Positions 34,955 through 44,830 of a DNA stretch of 64,000 nucleotides are shown one piece after another. The notes under the pieces are model-generated. The model was not told the origin of the DNA. It ran no database searches and was given only the letters and a program-made list of their open reading frames with translations. The stretch comes from Promethearchaeota archaeon (GTDB lineage: Archaea > Asgardarchaeota > Lokiarchaeia > Sigyniarchaeales > SOKP01). The DNA is taken from NCBI GenBank assembly GCA_019058365.1, contig JAHPZE010000023.1, positions 1-64,000 of the forward strand. The letters are read 5' to 3'. Made by a program: the position numbers and the translations under genes. Every line of letters begins with the position of its first letter. Position 1 is the stretch's first letter.

Positions 34955-36046
34955 TTAATTTATTTCAAGGCATTGAGCCAAACATCTTTTAACACAAGCA
35001 TTACAATTTATACATTTTTCAGGATTTCTTAAATCAACTTTTTTATCATTTTCATCAAATAAATATAAGTTTCTAGGACATACTTCAATACATACTTTGC
35101 ATCCAATACATTTATCTCTCTTGATAATAATTTGACCATACGGTTGTAATTTATATTCACCAAACAAAAATTTCATTTTCTTATCACCTTTCTTCCAAGT
35201 CTTTGCACCTAATTCACTTTTATAAATTGGAGTTAATCCGTGAAAATCTTCTGCCATAATCAATGTAATTAAAAGAGAAAAGATTATATTCCAAATTAGA
35301 TAAAGAAGATTAAATATGATAAATAGATTAAATAGAACTATTATAAGAAGAATTATCCCCTCATAAATCCATACTTTTGTTTTTCCTGTTTCCGTAGGAA
35401 TGCTTGGCAAAATCAGCATTGTACCGTAAATTATAATCACAAAAATTAAAATAGTATCTAAATATAGTAAAAGATTTAAAATTGGTAAAAAAAAAGCAGA
35501 AATCCAATAGATAGTTGAGACTAAAACACTTAAAATAAAGAAATATAATGTAGCCATTTCTATTCTGTGAGAGAAAGGAAATCTTACTATTCTCTGTGCC
35601 TCTGATTTACAGAATTTTTGTTCTATAAAAGAAGGGATATCTTTAGCATATACAGGCCCAAATATTATGTTCCATCCGGTCTTTTTTTTAATGATGATGG
35701 GATCTATTCCAGGAGCACTTAATTGAGGTAAAATTAAGGTTCTATGAGACACAAGATCATCAATTCCACTGGTTTTTAAAATTGACAAGACAGAATCTGT
35801 TCGAAAATCATCTCCACACGCTCCACACCATACATTTATTCCTTTAGAAGGAGCAATTAATAAATAACAATCGAGATTTTTTATTGCCTTTAAAACTCGT
35901 TTTACAGTTAAAATGAAATTACATGTAAGTAAAACGGGACTTTCACTTGTAGGATTTCCGATTTTTATAAGGGTTGGTTCTATTGGGAAACCAGTCCATC
36001 TAAAGAAATAACTTATACCTAATTTTATTGAATTTTTTACGCTCAT
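34955..36046 (-). CDS. HgcA-HgcB-like fusion (corrinoid protein plus ferredoxin) with non-canonical cap motif
   Basis: 363 aa. Residues 1-160 are a CdhD/HgcA-type corrinoid-binding domain: SKGINVWCGACGDDF at 68-81, then SHRTLILPQLSAPGID at 100-115. Residues 165-265 hold five membrane segments, ending EDFHGLTP. Residues 305-363 are a bacterial-type ferredoxin: C313-x2-C316-x2-C319-x3-C323 and C345-x2-C348-x2-C351-x3-C355, plus C359. In proven mercury-methylating HgcA the cap helix is N(V/I)WCA(A/G)GK; here Cys74 is kept but the next residues are GACGDD. It is therefore an HgcA homologue probably with another role. Same strand as ZIP transporter and SAM methyltransferase upstream. Confidence 0.82.
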   Translation of the reverse strand: MSVKNSIKLGISYFFRWTGFPIEPTLIKIGNPTSESPVLLTCNFILTVKRVLKAIKNLDCYLLIAPSKGINVWCGACGDDFRTDSVLSILKTSGIDDLVSHRTLILPQLSAPGIDPIIIKKKTGWNIIFGPVYAKDIPSFIEQKFCKSEAQRIVRFPFSHRIEMATLYFFILSVLVSTIYWISAFFLPILNLLLYLDTILIFVIIIYGTMLILPSIPTETGKTKVWIYEGIILLIIVLFNLFIIFNLLYLIWNIIFSLLITLIMAEDFHGLTPIYKSELGAKTWKKGDKKMKFLFGEYKLQPYGQIIIKRDKCIGCKVCIEVCPRNLYLFDENDKKVDLRNPEKCINCNACVKRCLAQCLEIN

Positions 36047-36075
36047 TTTTCTCTTACCGGATATTATTTGTATTT

Positions 36076-36735
36076 TTAGGTCATTTTTTTCAACCTAAAT
36101 AACTTTAAAGTATCTAATAAATAATACTTTTCTTCAATTAACGAAAAGTTATGATTTTCAAGTCTTTTTTCTATATTTTTTAAATATTTAGTAGTCAATT
36201 GTGACTTAAAATATGTAATAATTACTATAGGAATTCTAACAAAAAAATACACAATTTTCTTCCAAATTTTCTTAGGTTTAACCTCATCAACTAAAATAAA
36301 TTCTCCATCATCCTTTAATATTTTATTGATTTGTTTCAAGCAAAAATCTTGCTCCTCTTGATAAAATTCGCTAAATGATAAAATCGCTGTTATTTTATCA
36401 AAAGATTTATCAGAAAAGTGTTCATCTAATTCAATAACCGGCATTTTAATAATATGAATATTCTCGGTTAATTCTTCCTGTTTAATATTTTTTCTTGCTA
36501 CTTCAAGCATTTTTTCCGAATAGTCAATACCAGTAACAATTGCTCCTTTATTAGCACATAGAATGGCGAATGTTCCCGTACCCATGCCAATATCTAAAAC
36601 ATGCTCATTTTTATGCACTAAATTGTCTGATATATATATTTTAATTTTTGGAATGCGTCCCAATGTTAAATAATTTATTCCTTTATCGTATTTTTCTGCT
36701 TTCTTTTCCAATGCTTTCATATAAACATACGACAT
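36076..36735 (-). CDS. class I SAM-dependent methyltransferase
   Basis: 219 aa with motif I HVLDIGMGTGTFAILCANKG and IDYSEKMLEVARK, and a conserved SFSEFYQEEQ stretch. The C-terminal half (VRIPIVIITYFK) is hydrophobic and could touch the membrane. Gap of 29 bases to the HgcAB-like gene downstream, so co-transcribed. Substrate unknown. Confidence 0.88.
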   Translation of the reverse strand: MSYVYMKALEKKAEKYDKGINYLTLGRIPKIKIYISDNLVHKNEHVLDIGMGTGTFAILCANKGAIVTGIDYSEKMLEVARKNIKQEELTENIHIIKMPVIELDEHFSDKSFDKITAILSFSEFYQEEQDFCLKQINKILKDDGEFILVDEVKPKKIWKKIVYFFVRIPIVIITYFKSQLTTKYLKNIEKRLENHNFSLIEEKYYLLDTLKLFRLKKMT

Positions 36736-36806
36736 TTATTAAAATACCGCTTTTGGAACTAAGGATTTATTGATAATTCAATCTTTAACATAATCTTCTT
36801 TTAATT

Positions 36807-37655
36807 TTATTCATGTGGTAGCACGATAATTAACGTCATTATAAGGATGACACCACATAAAAATACCAATGTTTGAATAATTGATCTCTTTAAGTTTTTT
36901 TCTTTTAACAGTTCAGGCATGAGTTCTGTGCTTGCTAAGTATAAAAACCCACCACCAGAAAACGCTAAAAAGAAGAAATTAAATAAATTTACTTGAGCTG
37001 ACACGAAAAAAGCTAATAACCCTCCAAGTAATGCCACCAAGGCACTGGCAAAGTTAAATAAAAGAGCTCTCTTTTTTGTAAATCCTCCATATAAAAGGAT
37101 TCCGAAATCTCCAATTTCCTGTGGTAATTCATGGAATAAAACCGCAAGAGTGACAATAATACCATTCTCAATTCCACTTAAGAATGAGACCATTATAATA
37201 ATACCATCTAAAAAATTGTGTAAACCATCACCAATTAAATTTAAAAGTGCGAAATTTTTAATCTTTTTACCTTTATCTACAATATTATCTATACCTTCTG
37301 TAAGAGTATCGTAACAGACTAATTGGTCATCCTTTTCATGAGCATGACCATGGAACCAATAAATAAAACGTTCAAGTACAAAGAATATTACAAACCCTAG
37401 CATTACTATTGCGAATAGAAGACTTTCAACAATACCTGCCCCTCCTGCATTTAATTCTTCAAGATGGTGGAGGGATTCAGGAATTAGATCAAATAGTGCT
37501 GTAGCTAAAATTGTACCTGTCGCAAATGCCACAAGAATAAACAATAACTTATCTAAAGTCTTTTCTTTAAGGGAAATCATAAATACACCAATTAAACTCA
37601 AAAGACTGATGGCAAAAATCATAATAAAACCTAATAATGCTTCCACCTTAATCAA
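36807..37655 (-). CDS. ZIP-family metal transporter
   Basis: 282 aa, eight hydrophobic segments and the hallmark metal-binding HNFLDG and HELPQEIGD helices IV and V, plus a His-rich loop HGHAHEKDD. Imports zinc or another divalent metal by family. It is the likely first gene of the run leading to the methyltransferase, HgcAB-like fusion and deazaflavin-dependent protein. Confidence 0.92.
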   Translation of the reverse strand: MIKVEALLGFIMIFAISLLSLIGVFMISLKEKTLDKLLFILVAFATGTILATALFDLIPESLHHLEELNAGGAGIVESLLFAIVMLGFVIFFVLERFIYWFHGHAHEKDDQLVCYDTLTEGIDNIVDKGKKIKNFALLNLIGDGLHNFLDGIIIMVSFLSGIENGIIVTLAVLFHELPQEIGDFGILLYGGFTKKRALLFNFASALVALLGGLLAFFVSAQVNLFNFFFLAFSGGGFLYLASTELMPELLKEKNLKRSIIQTLVFLCGVILIMTLIIVLPHE

Positions 37656-37814
37656 GACTCTTTACTTTTTATTTTTTTAATACAATATCATAGAAAAGGA
37701 AGAAATAAAAATATTACTAGTAAAAATAAAAATCATTTAACCAAATTTTATTAATATCTGTTTATGTTAAGAGGATAGAGTTTATTTGAATATTTGAGTA
37801 GTAATTTTATCAAA

Positions 37815-38099
37815 ATGTATTGTCAAAGTTGTGGTTCTGAAATCGGCCAGGATTATATAATATGTCCCTATTGTGGGCAAATAAATAGTAATTCTGATAC
37901 TATAAGTGAAAAGGAGGACATTGAGATCCAAGAATTGGAACAAAAAGTGGCTAATATAGAGCAAATTATTAAAGAAGAACCAAGATCAATTATTAAAAAG
38001 GCGAGATTAAGTCAATTTCAGCCATGGATTTTCATTTTTCCTATCATTTTTATGGTATTATTTTTCGTGCTTTTTATGATATTAGTAAGTATTAGATAG
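37815..38099 (+). CDS. zinc-ribbon protein with C-terminal membrane segment
   Basis: 94 aa. MYCQSCGSEIGQDYIICPYCG is a zinc ribbon; then a charged coiled-coil stretch (about 30-65) and a single C-terminal hydrophobic helix. I chose ATG 37815 just before the ribbon rather than an upstream start at 37794. Tail-anchored topology with cytosolic ribbon is inferred; function unknown. Confidence 0.8.
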   Translation: MYCQSCGSEIGQDYIICPYCGQINSNSDTISEKEDIEIQELEQKVANIEQIIKEEPRSIIKKARLSQFQPWIFIFPIIFMVLFFVLFMILVSIR

Positions 38100-38463
38100 A
38101 GATAATTGAATCTCAATCGTTATGTACGGTAGGTATTATTAGGGCTTATATTAACTAATAGATGCTGCGTTTTCAATATTCATAATTTTACTCAATCTGA
38201 GTTTATTCTAATAATCCAGCTTATTTATAATTAAATTTTCTTACATTTTTAATATTTAATTTAAAGAATTATAAGAATAGAATTTAAGCTTAAATTATTT
38301 AAGTAATTTATATTTCAAATAAGTTTTTTTTAATCCGTATTAGTTTTGAAATTCCTTTTTAAGATATTCAAATATTTTTTAATCTCTACATTTTAATTTT
38401 AAAAATTAGATATTAATGTGAAGTTGATATTAAATAATTACTTACTAAAAGGATTATAAAATT
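38100..38463. other. AT-rich intergenic region, no gene seen
   Basis: About 365 bases before the flavoprotein gene; no open frame of note and no RNA signature. The promoter of the flavoprotein probably lies in the last 60 bases. Confidence 0.45.
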
Positions 38464-39717
38464 ATGAAATATATTATTATTGGGGGAGGACCTGCCGGAG
38501 CTACAGCTGCATTAGAAATAAGGAAACATGATGCAAAAGGAGATATTATCATTATATCTGATGAGAATTATCAATTCTATAAGAGAAGTAAAATAATTAA
38601 TCTAATTTCAGCCAGTTGTTCTGAGGATGATCTTTTTTTAAAGGGAAAAAAAGTATATGATGAAAATAAGATTAGATTTATAAATGATCGTATTGAAAGA
38701 GTTATTCCAGAAAAGCAACAAATATTATTAAAAAGTGGAGATGAATTTTATTATGATTATCTTTTAATAGCTTCTGGAGGAAGTCCAGTTTTATTACCAT
38801 GGAAAGGTGTCGAACTTGAAGGGATATATACTTTATATAATCTTGATAATGCAAAAAAAATTGCGAAGCACGTTTGTAGTGCTAAACGAGCGGTTATAAT
38901 AGGAGGAGGAGCTATTGCAATGAAGGTTATTCAAAACTTTAAAAAAATTGGACTAGATATTTCGATTATTGAAAAATCTTCTCATTTATGGCCGATTGGG
39001 TTTGATAGGAAAATTGCGCGGATTGTGGAAAAGAAGATTACAGAAAATGGAATTCGTATTTATTTGGACGAAGAAGTTATTGAATTTAAAGGAGAAAATG
39101 GAAAACTATCCTCTGTAATATTAAAAAGTGGCCGAGAAATTCATACTGATTTAGCTGTTATTACTATTGGTATGAAGCCTAACATCGACTTTCTTATTAA
39201 TAGTGGCGTTAATGTAGAAAAAGGAATAATAGTAGATTCATATATGCGGACAAATATCCCTAGTATTTATGCTGCTGGAGATGTTGCCCAGATCTATGAT
39301 CCTCTTTATAATATGCCAATTCTTCATCCTACATGGGGAAATGCTAAAAAACAGGGAAAAATAGCAGCAAGAAATATGATAGGAGATAGCATAAAATATG
39401 AAGGAACAGTTCCAATTCAAACAATTAAAATTTTCGGATTTACAGCCATTGCTGTAGGTATTACTCATTCAAAGAAAAATTTTGATGAAATATCTTGGAT
39501 TTCATTTGAAAAAGGTTTATGCCGGAAATTTATATTTGAAAATAATCAACTATTAGGGGCATTGATTTTAGGAAAACAGGTCAATAAAAAAATTGTAAAA
39601 CCTATCTTAAAAAAAGCTATCTTTGAAAAAGCGCATATAAATGATTACAAGCATCTCCTATTACTGGAAGATAATGAATTTAATAATATATTTAGGAGAA
39701 TAGAAATCAAAGCTTAA
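38464..39717 (+). CDS. FAD-dependent pyridine nucleotide-disulfide oxidoreductase family protein
   Basis: 417 aa. FAD-binding YIIIGGGPAGATAALE at the start, NAD-binding AVIIGGGAIAMKVIQ near residue 145, and PSIYAAGDVAQIYD near 270. No redox-active cysteine pair after the first motif, so it resembles NADH oxidase/rubredoxin or nitrite-reductase-type reductases (NirB/NorW N-terminal type) rather than thioredoxin reductase. Electron acceptor unknown. Convergent to the geranylgeranyl-reductase gene. Confidence 0.88.
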   Translation: MKYIIIGGGPAGATAALEIRKHDAKGDIIIISDENYQFYKRSKIINLISASCSEDDLFLKGKKVYDENKIRFINDRIERVIPEKQQILLKSGDEFYYDYLLIASGGSPVLLPWKGVELEGIYTLYNLDNAKKIAKHVCSAKRAVIIGGGAIAMKVIQNFKKIGLDISIIEKSSHLWPIGFDRKIARIVEKKITENGIRIYLDEEVIEFKGENGKLSSVILKSGREIHTDLAVITIGMKPNIDFLINSGVNVEKGIIVDSYMRTNIPSIYAAGDVAQIYDPLYNMPILHPTWGNAKKQGKIAARNMIGDSIKYEGTVPIQTIKIFGFTAIAVGITHSKKNFDEISWISFEKGLCRKFIFENNQLLGALILGKQVNKKIVKPILKKAIFEKAHINDYKHLLLLEDNEFNNIFRRIEIKA

Positions 39718-39771
39718 AATAGTAGGAGTTAATTCAATTTAATGATTGAGAGTAATGAGTAAGTTATATGA

Positions 39772-40980
39772 TTAAAAGGTATCAGTTGAATTTAATCCGA
39801 TCAATAAATGCTGCTTTTTTGATAATTCTCTAAACCTTCTGCTATAATGTCTCAAAAATTTTACTATTTTTCTGTAGATTAAAAAAAATGCTTGTACAGG
39901 ATAGTATTTTAAAGAAACATTTAACCTATTATACAATAACCATCGTTTTTTTAAAGTAGATTTAAATTCTGAATAGATATGCTTGCGTAGTAGGTCTTCA
40001 TACTGAGTAAAAGGTACAGAATTATCCTTAAAATGCTTAAAAATTGTGAGAGCCGCGAATTCTGCTGTTTTCTGTGCATAGTAGATGCCTTCCCCCCATA
40101 GAGGATCTACAATTCCAGCTGCGTCTCCAATGAGAATTACCTTATTCTTGTAAACAGGTTTAATTGAAAAGTTTCCATAAGGCACAGGATGTCCCATTAC
40201 TTGAGAGATTTTTTCAGGGTTTATGTTTAAACTTGATATAAATTTTTTAAGTGCTCTTAAGAAATTACCTTTATTTTTTCTGTTAAGGGCTCCAACTCCT
40301 AATATGATTTTTTCTTTATTAGGGAATAACCAATTATACCCATAATTAACAAATCCTAGTGTTAATAATAATGTTTTAAATTGATCAGTTTCTAAATCTT
40401 TTCGATTTACAAAACATTCTAAGCCTGTACCAAGATTAAACTGCCAGTCTTTACTCTTGATGATCTTTTTTCTAATAAATTCTCTTCTGACAATACTATT
40501 AACCCCATCTGCTCCGACTAAAAATTTTGATTGAATTGTATCTCCGTTTTGGAATTCTATTTTGCAGTGATTTATGTCAATTTTATCAATTTTTATACCC
40601 TCTATCACCTCAACTCCTATAGTTTTAGCTTTGATTAAAAGGTAATTATCGTATATAGTCCTATCAACGAGATAAAGGTCAAATTCTCCTTCATTTCTTA
40701 ATAATGTCCTTTTGTTTCTATATGAAATTTCATAAAAGGGTGTGGAATAGTCAATAATCTTATTTTTAATCAAATCTTCAGAACTTACATTATAAATTTC
40801 TTTAGTTAATTGCATTGTTTTCATCGATAGTAAGCCACCACATAGTTTGTATCGAGGAAAAAGTTCTTTATCAACTAATAAGACTTTAAAATTATTTTTT
40901 GCTAATAAATAAGCAGCAGTAGAACCGCCCGGACCTGCTCCAATTACAATAATATCATAGATCTGTGATTGCGTGGACAT
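39772..40980 (-). CDS. geranylgeranyl reductase family FAD protein
   Basis: 402 aa. DIIVIGAGPGGSTAAYLL, KLCGGLLS, and GDAAGIVDPLWGEGIYYAQK place it in the archaeal geranylgeranyl reductase family, which saturates the isoprenoid chains of archaeal membrane lipids or related prenyl groups. Neighbours (ICMT-like gene 41087, divergent) also point to isoprenoid or lipid processing. Confidence 0.88.
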   Translation of the reverse strand: MSTQSQIYDIIVIGAGPGGSTAAYLLAKNNFKVLLVDKELFPRYKLCGGLLSMKTMQLTKEIYNVSSEDLIKNKIIDYSTPFYEISYRNKRTLLRNEGEFDLYLVDRTIYDNYLLIKAKTIGVEVIEGIKIDKIDINHCKIEFQNGDTIQSKFLVGADGVNSIVRREFIRKKIIKSKDWQFNLGTGLECFVNRKDLETDQFKTLLLTLGFVNYGYNWLFPNKEKIILGVGALNRKNKGNFLRALKKFISSLNINPEKISQVMGHPVPYGNFSIKPVYKNKVILIGDAAGIVDPLWGEGIYYAQKTAEFAALTIFKHFKDNSVPFTQYEDLLRKHIYSEFKSTLKKRWLLYNRLNVSLKYYPVQAFFLIYRKIVKFLRHYSRRFRELSKKQHLLIGLNSTDTF

Positions 40981-41086
40981 TGGTTTAATTATCCCTATAT
41001 ATTATTTTCTATCATTATTAAATAAAAATTTAATAAATCTAAAATTTATTAGTATTTAAGTAAGTATACGAGTTCTTAAATAAAGA

Positions 41087-41809
41087 ATGATGAAAAGTTT
41101 TAATAATCCTGAGGAAAAAACTAGATTAAATCGTTCTGGAATCAAAGGAATGTTAATATGGTACTTAATGGTTATTCTTTCTTTAATAACCCTTTTATTA
41201 TCTTCAGGTAAGTTTAATTGGCTAAATTCTTGGATATATTTTATAATTTCAATATTTTACTTAACAATTCTAGATCTGATAGCCATTAAAGAAAAGCCTG
41301 AAATGCTAAATGAAAGAGGGAAAGGTTTAAGGAAAGACACAAAGTTATTTGACAAAATTTTTATTGTTCTTTGGATGCCTATGGTTCTTATCAGCATGGT
41401 AATTATTGCTTGGGATGTTGTTCGATTTCATTGGACATCTTTGCCATTTTGGACTCTATTTATAGGAATTATTTTAACAATACCTGGTTTTATTCTTGGT
41501 CTTACAACTATGCTTTCTAATCCATATTTTGAATTAACAGTTCGAATTCAAATAGACAGAAATCATAAGGTAATTTCTTCTGGACCATATAAAATCATCC
41601 GGCATCCTGGATATGCCGCAGAAATATTAAATTTATTAGCAGCTCCATTAATATTAAATTCTTTATGGGGATTTGTTCCAATTGGTGTAATTATATTTGT
41701 TTTTATCATCCGTACAGCACTAGAAGATCGTACTCTAAGGAACGAATTGCCAGGTTACAAAGACTATGCTAAAAGAACTCGTTACCGCTTGTTTCCTTAT
41801 ATTTGGTAA
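41087..41809 (+). CDS. isoprenylcysteine carboxyl methyltransferase-like membrane protein
   Basis: 240 aa, about five membrane segments, the classic NHKVISSGPYKIIRHPGYAA motif and a C-terminal LEDRTLRNELPGYKDYAKRT. This third ICMT-like protein of the window is not in a cassette. Divergent from the geranylgeranyl-reductase gene, consistent with a prenyl-lipid link. The acceptor is not known. Confidence 0.85.
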   Translation: MMKSFNNPEEKTRLNRSGIKGMLIWYLMVILSLITLLLSSGKFNWLNSWIYFIISIFYLTILDLIAIKEKPEMLNERGKGLRKDTKLFDKIFIVLWMPMVLISMVIIAWDVVRFHWTSLPFWTLFIGIILTIPGFILGLTTMLSNPYFELTVRIQIDRNHKVISSGPYKIIRHPGYAAEILNLLAAPLILNSLWGFVPIGVIIFVFIIRTALEDRTLRNELPGYKDYAKRTRYRLFPYIW

Positions 41810-41899
41810 GTATATAATGACTTGAGTTTTCTTTTTAGAATCCTAAAATTAAAAATTAATTGAAATTTTTATGTTTAAACACACTTCTAAAACAGAATT

Positions 41900-42754
41900 A
41901 TGAAAATATTATTCGTAACAGATATACATGGGATCGAATGGAAACATAATGAAATCTTTGAGATAGCGAGTTCATTAAAAGTTGATGCTGTTATAAATGG
42001 AGGAGATATACTTCCGTTTAAAGGAAATTTATTAAATCAAGATAAATTTATTACAGGCTTTCTTAATGAATATTTTTCGAGATTTGAGTCAACCCAAACT
42101 TATTATTTGGGTTTGTTAGGGAATGATGATTTAGGGATATTTGATGACTTATTTCAAAAAACTTGTGATAAATATTCATATGTTGTTAATATAGCTCAAA
42201 AAAGGTTTCAAATTAAAGGAAGTAAATATGAATTTATAGGAATGAACTGGGTTACAGACTTACCTTTTGGCCTAAAAGATAGAGCACGAAAAGATGCAAA
42301 AGATTTTAAGCTTCCCAAACAAATTGGAAGGCAATATCTATCTTCTCCAAATGGATTCAAGAAAATTGAAGATTGGCCCTCTTATGTGGATACACTCCCC
42401 ACTATTGAGGATGAGCTTAAAACTCTTATAAAACCTTCTGAAATAAACAATTCAATTTACATTTTCCATAATCCCCCCGCTAATATCGATCTTGATATAA
42501 CTCATGACGGTCGAAAGGTAGGGTCAAAAGCAGAATATACATTTCTTAAAGAAAATCAACCAAAACTGTCACTTCATGGGCATATTCACGAATCTCCTGA
42601 TGTTTCGGGTAGATGGTGTTCTCAAATAGGCAAAACAATATGTATTCAACCAGGACAATCTCACCAACATCAAAATTTTTTGAACTGTGTTTTGATTGAC
42701 TTAGAAACTATGAATATTGAACGGAAAATAGTGAAAAAGACAAATAATATTTAA
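41900..42754 (+). CDS. calcineurin-like metallophosphoesterase
   Basis: 284 aa with the metal motifs FVTDIHG (Asp8, His10), NGGD, LGNDD, IFHNPP and LHGHIHES. Hydrolyses phosphomono- or diesters by family; substrate unknown. No neighbour suggests it further. Confidence 0.9.
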   Translation: MKILFVTDIHGIEWKHNEIFEIASSLKVDAVINGGDILPFKGNLLNQDKFITGFLNEYFSRFESTQTYYLGLLGNDDLGIFDDLFQKTCDKYSYVVNIAQKRFQIKGSKYEFIGMNWVTDLPFGLKDRARKDAKDFKLPKQIGRQYLSSPNGFKKIEDWPSYVDTLPTIEDELKTLIKPSEINNSIYIFHNPPANIDLDITHDGRKVGSKAEYTFLKENQPKLSLHGHIHESPDVSGRWCSQIGKTICIQPGQSHQHQNFLNCVLIDLETMNIERKIVKKTNNI

Positions 42755-42829
42755 TATAATATCGCAATAAATATTCAAGAGTTTTGAAAAGTAAGGTCTC
42801 TTTTGGAAAAAAAAAAAATTTTAAGATAT

Positions 42830-43987
42830 TTATTTTCGATATACGCCATAAGTTTTACAGGTATCTATCATAGTTTTGAGATTTTCAAGTTTCGCATTAT
42901 CTGGAATTTCAGCACCGACAAATAATCCACCCCCCTCCGCGCATTTATCAATAATCTCTTTAGTTTTCTTTTCAACCATCGCTGGAGTTCCTAATGTGAA
43001 TAGGGAAGGTTTCATATTTCCTTGGATACATATATGATCACCAAGTATCTCTTTTGCTTTGAATATATCGGTTCGTTCATCCATGTGCATGTAAATTTTT
43101 CCTTTAGGTAATTCTAATAAATAATGTAATCGATCTGTCCAATTGGTATCCATATGAAGTTGTACAATGAAACCATCATTTACATATTTACTAACGATTT
43201 TTTTAAAGTAGGGCCAAAACAAGTCTTCAAAATGTTTTATTGAGATAAAATCAGCACTAGCGCGAACAGCGCCTACTAAAAGTGTTTTACCTTTCATCTG
43301 AGAGATGCCGTATTCTCCCATTAATATCACATCATCGATTAGGAAATCACAAACTTCTTTTATTTTATCGGGGTATCGATAAATATCTTTCATAAAATTC
43401 GTTGATCCTCTAAATACGGATAAAAGGTCAAAAGGTACAACTACAGCTCCATCAGTAAAAGTAGGGACATTGTAATGAGTCCACCATTTTATCGTATTCT
43501 CTTCTACCTTTGCTCCGATCTTTGATAATTTAGTCATGTCACCTATACCAGCTCTATCAAAGTTTGCCAACCAAAGTAAACCCTCATTAATTATTCGATC
43601 ATAGTCGTTCTCAGTTAATATCGGATTATTAAGGCTCCTCTCTACTAATTGAGGAGGTTCGTTTACTCCAAGCATACGTCCTGGTAATCTCCAATCAACA
43701 TAGTATGCTGAAAAGAAGTCGGGAAATGGATTTATGTACATCATATACATTGCTCCTCCTGCCATTGCTATGTCATATCCTCCTAGTTTATGGTAAATCC
43801 ATTCATATGCGTATTGAGATTTATCGGGGTTTTCTAATATTTCTTGAGCGGTAACATCAATGTGGTTTGCTGGGAGAAAATCTATCAAAGGCCATACAGG
43901 AACCCTATCAGGTTCCTTTAATCTCATGGCTGTTAATACCCTCTCAACTGAGGTCATAGCTTCTTCCTTAATAGGTTCAAATTCCAT
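42830..43987 (-). CDS. uroporphyrinogen-decarboxylase-family methyltransferase (MtaA/MtbA-like)
   Basis: 385 aa, the second URO-D-type methyltransferase of the window, without an SCP2 tail. RVLTAMRLKEPDRVPVWPLID is the family start and QLHMDTNW with later zinc-ligand His/Cys-type positions follow. The start is ATG 43987, with GAGGAGGGA just upstream inside the corrinoid gene's end. It is the third gene of the second corrinoid operon. No separate substrate methyltransferase is present, so this protein may itself act as the methyl donor or acceptor enzyme. Confidence 0.88.
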   Translation of the reverse strand: MEFEPIKEEAMTSVERVLTAMRLKEPDRVPVWPLIDFLPANHIDVTAQEILENPDKSQYAYEWIYHKLGGYDIAMAGGAMYMMYINPFPDFFSAYYVDWRLPGRMLGVNEPPQLVERSLNNPILTENDYDRIINEGLLWLANFDRAGIGDMTKLSKIGAKVEENTIKWWTHYNVPTFTDGAVVVPFDLLSVFRGSTNFMKDIYRYPDKIKEVCDFLIDDVILMGEYGISQMKGKTLLVGAVRASADFISIKHFEDLFWPYFKKIVSKYVNDGFIVQLHMDTNWTDRLHYLLELPKGKIYMHMDERTDIFKAKEILGDHICIQGNMKPSLFTLGTPAMVEKKTKEIIDKCAEGGGLFVGAEIPDNAKLENLKTMIDTCKTYGVYRK

Positions 43988-43989
43988 AT

Positions 43990-44631
43990 TTATCCCTCCT
44001 CTAACCACTTTTTTATAATTTTTACACCTTCAAATGCACTATCCGTAAAGGCATCAGCACCAGCTTCTTTCATCCACATCTCATCAGTAGGTAATCCACC
44101 AATAATTATTTTCACTTTATCTCTTAATCCCTCAGTCTTAAGCTTTTCAGTAGTTTCTCTCATAGCTTCAAGCGCAACTGTTAAGAGCCCAGAATATCCA
44201 ATAACATCGGCATTTGTCTCTTTCACTTTTTCAATGAAGTTTTGAGGAGGGACGTCAATACCTAAATCATAAACATCAATTCCAGCAGATTGTAATAGAG
44301 TGACAAATATATTTTTTCCGATATCGTGAACATCACCTTTCACAGTTCCTACCACTACAACTCCTTTACTTTTTTCTTTAATAGCTTCTTTTTTAAGAGC
44401 TGGTTCAAGTATTTTCGCCGATTGTTGAAAAATTTCGCCAGCCATAACTAATTCTGTGAGGAAATATTCTTTTTTATTAAACTTTTCACCAATGACTTCT
44501 ACAGCTTTGCGTAATATATCGATAATTTCTTTTGGGTCAGTACTTTCCTCTAATAATTGTCTCACTAACCTGTACGCATTCTGTTCTTCTAATTCTACAA
44601 CACTTTCGAATAGTTCATCCTTAACACTCAC
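43990..44631 (-). CDS. corrinoid-binding protein (MtbC/MtaC-like), canonical motif
   Basis: 213 aa, helical cap plus B12-binding domain with the canonical GDVHDIGK (His102). The start is GTG at 44631, overlapping the stop of the small upstream gene (GTGA), and the next gene begins just after its end, so the three are translationally coupled. It carries the methylated corrinoid between methyltransferases. Confidence 0.92.
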   Translation of the reverse strand: MSVKDELFESVVELEEQNAYRLVRQLLEESTDPKEIIDILRKAVEVIGEKFNKKEYFLTELVMAGEIFQQSAKILEPALKKEAIKEKSKGVVVVGTVKGDVHDIGKNIFVTLLQSAGIDVYDLGIDVPPQNFIEKVKETNADVIGYSGLLTVALEAMRETTEKLKTEGLRDKVKIIIGGLPTDEMWMKEAGADAFTDSAFEGVKIIKKWLEEG

Positions 44632-44786
44632 TTTTTCTTCTTACCCCCAACTTTTTTTTTCATATAAGCAAATATAAGACGACGCATTGAGAATTTTTTA
44701 CCATTTTTTCCCCAGAGAACATGCCCTATAGCTTCATTCATTTCATCTTCATCAACATAGTTAGGTTTCTTAGAAAATTCTTCCAA
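44628..44786 (-). CDS. 52-residue basic protein leading the second corrinoid operon
   Basis: A complete small gene: TTG start at 44786 with AAGGTG 7 bases upstream, reading MEEFSKKPNYVDEDEMNEAI, then GHVLWGKNGKKFSMRRLIFA and a KKK-rich tail, stopping with TGA that overlaps the GTG of the corrinoid gene. I do not recognise it. Acidic N-half, basic C-half. The overlap suggests it is co-translated with, and acts with, the corrinoid protein. Confidence 0.65.
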   Translation of the reverse strand: MEEFSKKPNYVDEDEMNEAIGHVLWGKNGKKFSMRRLIFAYMKKKVGGKKKK

Positions 44787-44830
44787 TTTTATACACCTTC
44801 AATAGTCTATTCAAATATTACTATAAGAAT

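Noticed and set aside
34955..36046. Claim of true mercury methylation
   Set aside because: The cap motif NVWCGACGDD departs from the HgcA consensus after the Cys, so I describe it only as HgcA-like.
43970..43990. GGTTCAAATTCC, resembling a tRNA T-arm
   Set aside because: It lies in the start of the URO-D gene, and no acceptor or anticodon stems surround it.
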